DNA of 12,158 nt. Origin: JBGPFS01 sp041483455 (lineage in GTDB: Bacteria; Chloroflexota; Limnocylindria; Limnocylindrales; CSP1-4). The position numbers and the translations under genes are program-made. Location: positions 1 through 12,158 of the forward strand of contig JBGPFS010000057.1 in the NCBI GenBank assembly GCA_041483455.1, written 5' to 3'. The number at the start of each line of letters is the position of its first letter. Position 1 is the first letter of the stretch. Positions 5,996 through 12,075 of this stretch are shown in pieces. Below the pieces are notes generated by a model. That model was not told where the DNA came from and did no database searches. It saw nothing but the letters and a program-made list of their open reading frames with translations.

Positions 5996-7503
5996 CCGTC
6001 GACGACGGGGACATCCGGTCACTGCTCCTCTCTCGTGCCGATCGGGCGGACGCCCACGGACTCCGCATGGCTGCGGTCGAAGCCGCTCGGGCGACGCCCC
6101 AACTTCGTCCGCTGGTTCGACTCTCATCCCTGACGCGCCGAACGTGGCCGGTCCGAGCTGCAGCCGCGATCGCCGCGCTTGTCGTGGTCACCGGCGCGAT
6201 CGCCTTGGTCATCGGACTCCGGCTGTCGGACCGGGACGGCACGGGCGTCGCGGTGGTCGGAGCATCCCCGACCGTTACGCCCAGGTCGGTCCCGACTCCG
6301 TCCCCGACCGACAGGCCGGTCACGGCCCCGCCGTATGTTTCGGGCTCCTGCCCGGTCACGCCGATCACGGACCTTGCGGGCGGCCTTGTACCCGAGGTCG
6401 TGACGGGAGGCATCCGATGGCGATGGGGACCACTTCCATGGGAGGCGGGGGTCGGCCAGAAGGTGGCCTTCGCCGAGACCTCGCCAGACCAGGTGTTGGA
6501 CGCGAGCGCGATCATCGCGGAGCGGTTGCCGATCGAGACCTCCGAGACGCCCGTGAGCATCCGCTATCCGCGGGGAGGGGGTCCGGGCTTCGTCTTCGGC
6601 GTGGGTCTTCCCGAGCCCGGCTGCTGGCTCTTGACGGCCATCGGCCCGACCATTCGGAGCAGCGTCGTCGTTCAGGTAGCGCCGGCACCGGCGAATCCGC
6701 CCTCCGCCGAGTCGCAGAACGTCCCGACGGAACGGGCATCGCTCGTGCCACTGGCTCGATGCCCCACGAGTCCGCTCGTCTCCGGTGCGGCTGTGCGGAC
6801 CTGGCTCGATGGGGATAACCGATGGCAGGATCCGGACCCGTCGGACTGGGTGGCGGGCGTGAAACGCAAGCTCGTCGTCTCTGGCGTCGTCAGCTCCCTG
6901 GCGCCATATGAGCTCGTCGTGGCGGCGCGGGTCGGGATCGTCGGCCCGCCAGAAAGCCAGCGATCCGCCTTCGTCGCGGACCGGCCGGTGTTCACCGCGC
7001 CGACGCCGGGAAGTGGCTCAAAGGCGATGGAGCTGATCCTTCCGACCGCCGGCTGTTGGGCGATCACGTACGTCGACCCCACGGCGACGTCGACGATCGT
7101 CGTGGAGGTCGCGGCCACCCCCTCGGTGTCGTTCCTCGGGCCGCCCGCGGTCGCGGACCGCACGCTGCTCCCCTCATGCGGGGCGGAGCGCTTCACGACG
7201 CCGGAGGGGCCCTGGAACGAGGCCGCGCGTGTGTGCTTCTGGGACGCCTACCGGGCCCAGCGCCCGGCCGAGTTCGTGAGCACGTGGCTGACGACCGAAG
7301 GCGACCCGATCACCTCGATCTACCGTGTCCTCGGCGCGGGCCGCGTCGAGATCTTCATCGACTCGACCCAGGATCGCTTCACCCCCGCCACTGACCGCGG
7401 CTGGCAGCGATTGGACTGCTCGACGCTTGCCACCGTGCAGTCGCCCGCGCCCGCGCCGGACTTTGGCCCGGACCACACCTGCGTGGCGACGCCTCTTCAC
7501 TGA
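5992..7503 (+). CDS. Membrane-anchored anti-sigma-like protein with a duplicated external domain
   Basis: A 503-residue protein, translationally coupled to the ECF sigma factor by an ATGA overlap, so probably its regulator. Residues 1-53 are cytosolic and helix-forming (DIRSLLLSRADRADAHGLRM...) and could hold the sigma factor; there is no HxxxCxxC zinc motif. One transmembrane helix spans about 54-77. A Pro/Thr/Ser linker follows (about 90-115). Two similar units come next: about 120-232, starting CPVTP and ending PGCWLLT...VVVQVA, and about 257-377, starting CPTSP and ending AGCWAITY...IVVEVA. Each has a first Cys and a Gly-Cys-Trp about 91-98 residues later, so a disulfide in each is likely. 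A third, different domain (about 394-480) has Cys396, Cys415 and Cys476. The external part presumably senses an envelope signal; the signal is unknown. Sigma regulation is inferred from position. Confidence 0.8.
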   Translation: MTVDDGDIRSLLLSRADRADAHGLRMAAVEAARATPQLRPLVRLSSLTRRTWPVRAAAAIAALVVVTGAIALVIGLRLSDRDGTGVAVVGASPTVTPRSVPTPSPTDRPVTAPPYVSGSCPVTPITDLAGGLVPEVVTGGIRWRWGPLPWEAGVGQKVAFAETSPDQVLDASAIIAERLPIETSETPVSIRYPRGGGPGFVFGVGLPEPGCWLLTAIGPTIRSSVVVQVAPAPANPPSAESQNVPTERASLVPLARCPTSPLVSGAAVRTWLDGDNRWQDPDPSDWVAGVKRKLVVSGVVSSLAPYELVVAARVGIVGPPESQRSAFVADRPVFTAPTPGSGSKAMELILPTAGCWAITYVDPTATSTIVVEVAATPSVSFLGPPAVADRTLLPSCGAERFTTPEGPWNEAARVCFWDAYRAQRPAEFVSTWLTTEGDPITSIYRVLGAGRVEIFIDSTQDRFTPATDRGWQRLDCSTLATVQSPAPAPDFGPDHTCVATPLH

Positions 7504-7559
7504 AGGCTCGTTGGAGTCTCCCGGGTCGGGTCGATGGCAGGCCCTTCCCGCTAGCCTCC

Positions 7560-7580
7560 GTCAGCGTGCGCGAATGTCAC
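7560..7580 (+). repeat. Array repeat copy 1 (left border)
   Basis: GTCAGCGTGCGCG followed by AATGTCAC; this copy is 4 nt shorter at its left end than copies 2 and 3. It lies 57 bp after the stop of the anti-sigma-like gene and 24 bp beyond the stop of the leftward gene at 7605, so it marks the left end of the array. GC-GTG (7564-7568) can pair with CAC-GC on the right with CC bulged out. Confidence 0.75.
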
Positions 7581-7604
7581 CCGCGATCGGCCACCGCGAC
7601 GAGA

Positions 7605-8030
7605 CTACGGAGCGATGCCGGCGGCCCGCAACAGCTTGACGAAATGAGCCGGCAGGCTGCCACCGCGCCAGGGCTGAACGCGATAGTCAGACGAGAACAT
7701 CGGCAGGGTGACGATCCAGGTCGGCGGGCCGAACCAGAAGTCCGTCACGCCGAATGGGGCGAAGGCGACCAAGGCCTCGAAGTCGCCGCCAAGTTGAGCC
7801 GGGCGGTCGGGATCTAAGGTGGCCGTGACGGCGACGGGCGAGCCGGCCATCGCCGGGACCCGCCTGATCACCTGGGCGATGACTTCCTCGCAGATGTCCG
7901 GGGAGAGGTTCCCGCAATCGTGTCGTTGGGGGATCGCAGCGATCGGCGAAGGGACTCCGCCGGGCGTAGCCGGTCCACACGCGAGGACGACGAGCGCGAC
8001 GACCGACAGGAGAGCACGGCGTATTCGCAT
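7605..8030 (-). CDS. Small lipoprotein of unknown function (array gene 1)
   Basis: A 141-residue protein with a lipoprotein signal: MRIRR, a hydrophobic stretch ALLSVVALVVLA, and Cys18 in Val-Leu-Ala-Cys. The mature part has HDCGNLSPDICEEVIAQVIRR early, with two cysteines 8 apart, then DFWFGPPTWIVTLP and a basic tail SLPAHFVKLLRAAGIAP. The Cys-x(7)-Cys-acidic-acidic-hydrophobic-Ile-Ala pattern also occurs in the next array gene (8232-8681), so the two may share a fold. Longer starts (8108, 8126) would place the signal peptide about 26-32 residues inside the protein, and 8126 lies inside repeat copy 6, so ATG 8030 is preferred even though its ribosome binding site is weak (CCAGG). Confidence 0.7.
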   Translation of the reverse strand: MRIRRALLSVVALVVLACGPATPGGVPSPIAAIPQRHDCGNLSPDICEEVIAQVIRRVPAMAGSPVAVTATLDPDRPAQLGGDFEALVAFAPFGVTDFWFGPPTWIVTLPMFSSDYRVQPWRGGSLPAHFVKLLRAAGIAP

Positions 8031-8124
8031 GACCTGGACGACGTTCGAGGTGGCCGGTTCGTTCCGGGTGACCGCAGGCTCGGCCAGAGATAGCCCCTTG
8101 TTAAGCATGTTCGATGAGGGTCGC

Positions 8125-8149
8125 ACCAGTCAGGGTCCGCCAATGTCAC
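8125..8149 (+). repeat. Array repeat copy 2 of the series
   Basis: ACCAGTCAGGGTCCGCC followed by AATGTCAC. It differs from the best copies at several places in the left half but keeps the octamer. AG-GGT can pair with ACC-CT on the right with AG bulged. It lies 95 bp upstream of the start of the 7605-8030 gene and 83 bp beyond the stop of the 8232-8681 gene. Confidence 0.7.
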
Positions 8150-8231
8150 CAGCTAGGCTTGTACTGGGGCCCGGCACCCTCGCGAGCGGCGATACGTCGC
8201 AGTAATGCCGACGCGGACTCTCGTGCCACGC

Positions 8232-8681
8232 CTAGTGTGGGTAGGTCGCCAGTGGGTGGCACCCGCCGACGCCACAGTCGACGCCTGAAGCATGCCGCGA
8301 GCTGTCGGCGAGATCGAAGACGACGACAAAGACCTGCCCACTCCGGGCATGCGGGATGCTCGGATCAAAGAGCGCGGGGCTCTGGAGATCTTCGTGGTAC
8401 GGCGACGCGCCGACGATATTGGCGTGGCCAGGGTCTCGCTCGTCGAGGGCTGAGCGAGCCAACGCGATCAAGTCATCGCACCGGTAGAAAGCCGTCCCGC
8501 ATCCGACAGGCTCGCCGAGCGGGAACCCATCGATGATCGGTCCAACGGCGACCCGTTGTGTTACCGGGCCTGCGCACCCACCGAGCACCAGGACGAAGCA
8601 CAGCGAGACCACGAGCCGCGCGCACCGCGAACGATGCGGCCGAGTGGGGCTCGCAGGCTCCTGAGCAGGCTGGTGGTTCAT
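8232..8681 (-). CDS. Small lipoprotein of unknown function (array gene 2)
   Basis: A 149-residue protein with a basic N-terminus, a hydrophobic core ARLVVSLCFVLV, and Cys36 in a clean Leu-Gly-Gly-Cys lipobox. The mature part contains VGCGTAFYRCDDLIALARSAL, a cysteine pair followed by an amphipathic helix, then GQVFVVVFDLADSSRHASGV and a second cysteine pair (DCGVGGC) before the end at PLATYPH. Four cysteines in about 113 residues suggest two disulfides in an exported domain. I cannot name it. The ATG at 8681 has no clear Shine-Dalgarno sequence, but TAGGGT lies 6 nt upstream (8693-8688), fitting a leaderless transcript. It probably shares a fold with the 7605-8030 product. Confidence 0.75.
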   Translation of the reverse strand: MNHQPAQEPASPTRPHRSRCARLVVSLCFVLVLGGCAGPVTQRVAVGPIIDGFPLGEPVGCGTAFYRCDDLIALARSALDERDPGHANIVGASPYHEDLQSPALFDPSIPHARSGQVFVVVFDLADSSRHASGVDCGVGGCHPLATYPH

Positions 8682-8687
8682 GACCTG

Positions 8688-8693
8688 ACCCTA
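8688..8693 (-). promoter_or_regulatory. Candidate leaderless -10 box (TAGGGT) for the 8232-8681 gene
   Basis: TAGGGT matches TANNNT and ends 6 nt before ATG 8681 on the minus strand. It would give the array gene its own promoter, needed if array genes are independent units. No -35 box is obvious. Confidence 0.35.
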
Positions 8694-8769
8694 ACAGGCG
8701 GTCCTCTTCGAGTCACTCGATGGAATCAGCCGCCGGCCATCACGCACCGTCGAGATCCATCACGTTGGC

Positions 8770-8794
8770 GTCGGACGGTGTTCGCCAATGTCAC
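8770..8794 (+). repeat. Array repeat copy 3 of the series (most divergent)
   Basis: GTCGGACGGTGTTCGCC followed by AATGTCAC. The left half is the most changed of all copies, yet the hairpin potential is the longest: CGGAC-GGTG (8772-8780) pairs with CACC (8792-8795), CG bulged, then GTCCG (8798-8802). It lies 89 bp upstream of the 8232-8681 start and 36 bp beyond the stop of the 8831 gene. Confidence 0.65.
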
Positions 8795-8830
8795 CCGGTC
8801 CGGACCATGCCTTGAGAGCGACGGATCGCC

Positions 8831-9745
8831 TCAAGGGGTCAGAACGACGGGGACCGGGAGTCCCTGCTGGACCTCGAGCACGGCACGCCCACCGAGCGGA
8901 GCGGCAAGCTCTACCGTGGCGGTGCGCCGTGCCCCGACGGAGGTGCAGGCGCCAAACAACGGTGTGTTGGGATGCCGCCTGACGATGACAACAACCGCCA
9001 GATCGGACTCGACCGCCTCGGCCGTGTAGTCCTCGCCGCAGGCCTGATCGCCCGGAAGCGGCGCACCGACGAAAGCGACCGTGAGCTCGCGTCCGCCGAC
9101 CGTCCCGCTGGCCGAGTCGATCGCGAGACCGACGGGCGGATCGTTGGGATCCCAGGGTAGAGGGACGACGGTGACTGCATCAGCGATGGCCACGCGGGTC
9201 ACCTTGACCGCCGTGCCCTGTACGGTGAACTCCCAGACTGGTGCCGTGGCCGGTCCGCGGCTCGTCTCGATCGGCGCGGTAGCCAGCTGTGCCGCCGTGA
9301 TCCGCATCGCGGTGCAGTCGCCGCAGGGCGCCGAGGCACCGGCCCGGATAGCGGCGACCGCCTGCTGGGCAGAGACCACCGGCACCGTCGCGGTCGTGCC
9401 GTCCGGCCAGCGAACCTCGCCATCCGGCGGAGACTCGCTCGGCAGACTATCCGGCGCCTCGACCAATCCAGCGTAGAGGGCGCGCTTGTTGTTATCTCCG
9501 ACGTCGACCTCCCAGTCGCCGGCCTGGCCAGTAAGTTCGCCGACGAGAACAACTGGCGACGGCCCGCCCGTCGCGGCGACGGCGTCGGCCCATCGGGCGA
9601 GCGCCGCGTCCGCCTGCAGCTTGAGCTTTGCCGCGTCATCGGCGTTGCCGATGCAGCCAGCCAGCGCGGCCGTGATGGCGAATGCGGCGACCATGACCAA
9701 TAGCCGCACCTGTCGGACGGCGGAACCACGTGCCGGCTGCGCCAT
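8831..9745 (-). CDS. Lipoprotein of unknown function (array gene 3)
   Basis: A 304-residue protein with a lipoprotein signal: RQVRLLVMVAAFAITAALAG, then Cys31 in Leu-Ala-Gly-Cys. The mature part includes WEVDVGDNNKRALYAGLV, a cysteine pair CGDC, and TSRGPATAPVWEFTVQGTAVKVTRVAI. The last segment recalls a motif seen in many unannotated actinobacterial and Chloroflexota lipoproteins, where Pro-x-Trp-x-Phe precedes a beta-rich region. Two more cysteines (GDQACGEDY and FGACTSVG) near the C-terminus may bond. ATG 9745 is chosen over an upstream TTG because of GAGGG about 8 nt before it and the normal signal-peptide length it gives. The stop is 36 bp before a repeat copy. Confidence 0.75.
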   Translation of the reverse strand: MAQPARGSAVRQVRLLVMVAAFAITAALAGCIGNADDAAKLKLQADAALARWADAVAATGGPSPVVLVGELTGQAGDWEVDVGDNNKRALYAGLVEAPDSLPSESPPDGEVRWPDGTTATVPVVSAQQAVAAIRAGASAPCGDCTAMRITAAQLATAPIETSRGPATAPVWEFTVQGTAVKVTRVAIADAVTVVPLPWDPNDPPVGLAIDSASGTVGGRELTVAFVGAPLPGDQACGEDYTAEAVESDLAVVVIVRRHPNTPLFGACTSVGARRTATVELAAPLGGRAVLEVQQGLPVPVVLTP

Positions 9746-9872
9746 GCTGAAACCCTCAGCCGTGCGGGGTCGGTGGTCAAGTGCCAACCTTCTGCCTCCG
9801 CGGTCAAGCCGAAATCACCAGGTCGGGCTGGATGCCCGCAGCGCAGGAATGACCGCGGCTTAGGACGGCGCG

Positions 9873-9897
9873 GTCAGTCAGTGCGCGCGAATGTCAC
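9873..9897 (+). repeat. Array repeat copy 4 of the series
   Basis: GTCAGTCAGTGCGCGCG followed by AATGTCAC. CAGTG (9879-9883) pairs perfectly with CACTG (9895-9899). It sits between divergent array genes (9745 leftward, 9926 rightward), and its octamer falls where the -35 region of the rightward leaderless promoter would be. Confidence 0.75.
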
Positions 9898-9912
9898 TGG
9901 TGCGGCGCGCGG

Positions 9913-9918
9913 TATCGT
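9913..9918 (+). promoter_or_regulatory. Candidate leaderless -10 box (TATCGT) for the 9926 gene
   Basis: TATCGT ends exactly 7 nt before ATG 9926 and no Shine-Dalgarno sequence is present. The context TATCGTG resembles TACCGTG at the antitoxin promoter. Confidence 0.45.
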
Positions 9919-9925
9919 GGCGCGT

Positions 9926-10570
9926 ATGCAACTCCTCGTTGGTCTCGTCGCCCTCGCCGTGATGGGCGTAGGCGGCTACGCCCTGCTTGAACAGGGAGGC
10001 GGACCGCAGGCTGCGGTCGTCGTTGTTCTGACCGGCCTCGTCGGGTATCTCGTGTACCGATCGCAGAAGGCGATCGATCACGCGCACGCGCTGGAGAGCC
10101 AGCTCGCCGCGGACAAGCGCCAGTCTTACCAGGCGTTCGTAGACCTGTGGCGCTCAATATCGTCGACCAGCGAGATCAATCCAGACCATGAGAAGGCGCT
10201 CGGCGACTTCATTTACGGGTCTCTACTGATCGGTTCGGACGAAGTAGTTCGTGCGGTCGGGGTGCTCAGCCGCCTCGGGACGTTGGGCGACGAACGGATT
10301 CGGGTTCCTGCCTTCGCGGATGTGCTGCTGGCCCTTCGAAAGGACGTCGGCTATCCGAACACGGAGTTAATGCCGGCGGAGCTCGCGGCCGTGGTCGTAA
10401 ACGACATCGAGGAGCACTTGGAATGGTTTGCTGTTTGGGCGCCGATCCGCGCGGCGTGGCGGAAGCGGATCAGCGGCACAGGCATGGCGAGGAAGATCTC
10501 GGAAACCGGCGACCCGGAAGTTGGCGAAGGAGCTCGCGACGCGGGCCGCGCTGAGGGCGGAGAAGCCTGA
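9926..10570 (+). CDS. Membrane protein of unknown function (array gene 4)
   Basis: A 214-residue protein with two N-terminal transmembrane helices, about 3-20 (LLVGLVALAVMGVGGYAL) and 29-46 (AAVVVVLTGLVGYLVYRS), joined by a short Gly-rich loop. A soluble, largely helical domain follows, beginning AIDHAHALESQLAADKRQSYQAFVDLWRSI. It contains DFIYGSLLIGSDEVVRAVGVLSRLG and EEHLEWFAVWAPIRAAWRKRI and ends in a charged, disordered tail rich in Glu, Gly and Arg. The positive residues after the second helix suggest the domain is cytosolic. I do not recognise the family. The reading frame is open further upstream, but ATG 9926 is preferred because of the leaderless promoter and because upstream codons run through the repeat. 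It is the only array product without a lipobox or signal peptide among those visible in full. Confidence 0.75.
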   Translation: MQLLVGLVALAVMGVGGYALLEQGGGPQAAVVVVLTGLVGYLVYRSQKAIDHAHALESQLAADKRQSYQAFVDLWRSISSTSEINPDHEKALGDFIYGSLLIGSDEVVRAVGVLSRLGTLGDERIRVPAFADVLLALRKDVGYPNTELMPAELAAVVVNDIEEHLEWFAVWAPIRAAWRKRISGTGMARKISETGDPEVGEGARDAGRAEGGEA

Positions 10571-10587
10571 CGGGTTGCACCGCTGCC

Positions 10588-10612
10588 ATCAGTCAGCGTC
10601 CCGGAATGTCAC
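10588..10612 (+). repeat. Array repeat copy 5 of the series
   Basis: ATCAGTCAGCGTCCCGG followed by AATGTCAC. GC-GT (10596-10599) can pair with AC-GC on the right with TC bulged. It starts 17 bp after the stop of the 9926-10570 gene and lies between two rightward genes, which rules out a position rule tied to one gene end. Confidence 0.75.
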
Positions 10613-10643
10613 TCGCGACGGCCCCCTGGGCTCGAGGCTGGCA

Positions 10644-10671
10644 GGGTGAAGGTCTTGCAGACCTGACACCC
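10644..10671 (+). terminator. Hairpin downstream of the 9926-10570 gene
   Basis: AGGTCT (10650-10655) pairs with AGACCT (10659-10664) around TGC, and GGGTG (10644-10648) with CACCC (10667-10671) outside a small internal loop, giving 11 pairs. It is a good terminator candidate 74 bp after the stop of the preceding gene. No T-tract follows, so an alternative is a leader structure for the next gene (start 10769). Confidence 0.45.
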
Positions 10672-10768
10672 GGCTCGCGCGTCGATCGCTGAGCGGGGCC
10701 CAGTCTGCAGCTTCAGCACAGCGTAGATTGGACTGCAGCGAGCAGCCGCCGCCCACCAGGGAGTTGCC

Positions 10769-11905
10769 GTGAACCAGCGAAGGACCCGCTTCTTCCTAGC
10801 CCTCACGGTGTCATTCGTTCTTTCGGCATGCGGAGTGGCAACGAACACGAGCACCTCGCCCAGTCAGCCGGTGACTTCGTCGTCCGAGCCCTCTTCGGTC
10901 CGGAGCCCGGCGACGACGCCCGCGACCAGTCCCTCGGCCACGCCATCCGGGGCGAAGTGCGCCAGTCTCCCGCTTGAGCCGCCCTACTACTTTCTCGTCG
11001 GCTGGGTTGGAGATCGCCTCGCCGTCATCGCGGAGACCTTCCCAGCGTGCAGCGCGCGGTACGAGCTCCGGTCCGTCGATCCGAGCGTGGGCACGTGGCG
11101 TACCGAGAACGTGTTCGCGACGGCCATGCCGGAACTGGGGGCAACTGACGGGCGGTCGATCGCGTTGCCCCTGGACGACGGGATCGTCGTCGTCGACGCG
11201 TCGGGCAAGACCCACACGGTCGCCAGGCCGTCGGGCGTCGCCTCCGACTGGGACGCCTATGGCCTCCCGGCGCTGCCAGGCGGCGGCTATCTCGTCGTCG
11301 GTACCGAACGACTGCTCCTGGTGGCCTCCGATGGGACCGCTATGACCTCCGATCCACTGCCTGCCGGCTACGTCGAAGTCGCACCGACGTCGGACCCGAA
11401 CCGCTTCGTCCTCGCACCGACGGTCGACGCTCATGTCGAGTGGGGGCTCTCCGACCGCAGACCCTTCCACGCGTACCTGTGGGACCGCACGGCCGGCACA
11501 CCGAAGCTCATCGCCGGGTCGGTGACCGGCGTGCAGCCGGCTGGGTCGGGGACGGGCCTGGCGTTCCTTACGTCGAAAGGGGCCAACGACACGACGACCT
11601 GGCTCCTCCTTGGGCACGACGGCAGCGTTCGGGAGGTCGCCAAGACCTCCGCGGCGGCGTGGCTCTCACCGGACGGGAAGCTGGCGGTGACGACACGAAC
11701 GCCCGACCGACCGTCCCTCGAGACGCTCGTCGTCGATCTCAGGACGGGCCGGGTCGTCGTCGATGTCACCTCGCTCGCGGCGACTGGATCCGCGTGGAAC
11801 GGTGATCGCGTGGCGATCCTCGCCCAGACCCAACTCCCGCGGACCGGCGAACCAGCCGTCTTCGTGGTCCAAGGAGCGGACAGCACCCGAATCCCGCTGC
11901 CCTAG
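10769..11905 (+). CDS. Lipoprotein with probable beta-propeller domain (array gene 5)
   Basis: A 378-residue protein. Residues 1-20 are a lipoprotein signal (MNQRRTRFFLALTVSFVLSA) with Cys21 in Leu-Ser-Ala-Cys, followed by a Ser/Thr/Pro-rich linker (about 24-61) typical of surface-anchored proteins. The rest (about 65-378) shows repeated short strands ending in Gly-Asp or Asp-Gly turns: GWVGDRLAVIAE, DDGIVVVDASGKTHTV, GGYLVVGTERLLLVASDGT, WLLLGHDGSVREV, WLSPDGKLAVTTRTP, WNGDRVAILAQ. This pattern fits a WD40/YVTN-like beta-propeller of about six blades; no enzymatic residues are obvious. A ligand- or partner-binding role on the outer face of the membrane is an inference. GTG 10769 has GGGAG five bases upstream. 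A candidate -10 box TAGATT lies at 10724-10729. Confidence 0.78.
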   Translation: MNQRRTRFFLALTVSFVLSACGVATNTSTSPSQPVTSSSEPSSVRSPATTPATSPSATPSGAKCASLPLEPPYYFLVGWVGDRLAVIAETFPACSARYELRSVDPSVGTWRTENVFATAMPELGATDGRSIALPLDDGIVVVDASGKTHTVARPSGVASDWDAYGLPALPGGGYLVVGTERLLLVASDGTAMTSDPLPAGYVEVAPTSDPNRFVLAPTVDAHVEWGLSDRRPFHAYLWDRTAGTPKLIAGSVTGVQPAGSGTGLAFLTSKGANDTTTWLLLGHDGSVREVAKTSAAAWLSPDGKLAVTTRTPDRPSLETLVVDLRTGRVVVDVTSLAATGSAWNGDRVAILAQTQLPRTGEPAVFVVQGADSTRIPLP

Positions 11906-11936
11906 CCTGGCCCCACTGACCGACGATCAGGCTGGG
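11901..11936 (+). terminator. Hairpin overlapping the stop codon of the 10769-11905 gene
   Basis: CCTAGCCTG (11901-11909) pairs with CAGGCTGGG (11928-11936), nine pairs with one T-G wobble, around an 18-nt loop. It begins at the TAG stop. A terminator role is plausible, but the loop is large and no T-tract follows. Confidence 0.3.
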
Positions 11937-11995
11937 CGGCACCGGGGGACATCCTCGAAGCGGAGACGCCGCACACGCTGGCCCGTGACCACGAC

Positions 11996-12020
11996 GTCAG
12001 TCAGCGTGCGCGAATGTCAC
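11996..12020 (+). repeat. Array repeat copy 6 of the series (closest to consensus)
   Basis: GTCAGTCAGCGTGCGCG followed by AATGTCAC. Its last 21 bases are the same as copy 1 at 7560-7580, 4.4 kb away. It is 90 bp after the stop of the preceding rightward gene and 55 bp beyond the stop of the leftward gene entering from the right edge. Confidence 0.75.
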
Positions 12021-12075
12021 CCGACGGCGCGCTCATCCGGCTGCCGCACCAGGTCCCAAGATCCAGGTGGGAGGG

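Larger units (their letters stand above)
7560..12020. other. Cassette-like array: single genes separated by a same-orientation 25-bp repeat
   Basis: Six repeat copies (7560, 8125, 8770, 9873, 10588, 11996) bound five complete one-gene units of about 565, 645, 1103, 715 and 1408 bp, and the right end begins a sixth. All copies point the same way although genes lie on both strands. In the four leftward genes the repeat is 24-83 bp beyond the stop codon; in the two rightward genes it is upstream of the start. Read on the minus strand this is the gene-then-site order of integron cassettes. The canonical attC core (GTTRRRY) is not seen and no integrase is in the window, so the mechanism is unproven. 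An alternative is a REP-like intergenic repeat family. Confidence 0.4.

Noticed and set aside
7560..12020. CRISPR array
   Set aside because: Repeat spacing is 0.5-1.4 kb and each spacer holds a gene; no cas gene is present.
7560..12020. Canonical integron attC sites
   Set aside because: No RYYYAAC ... GTTRRRY pair was found around the copies; only the layout resembles an integron.
7560..12020. Repeat as a simple promoter or operator
   Set aside because: It lies upstream of some genes and downstream of others in one fixed orientation, so no single regulatory position explains all copies.
7560..12020. XerCD dif-type site, because GTGCGC...AATGT recalls the left arm of E. coli dif
   Set aside because: The right half has no matching inverted XerD-like arm and differs in every copy; dif sites are also single in a chromosome.
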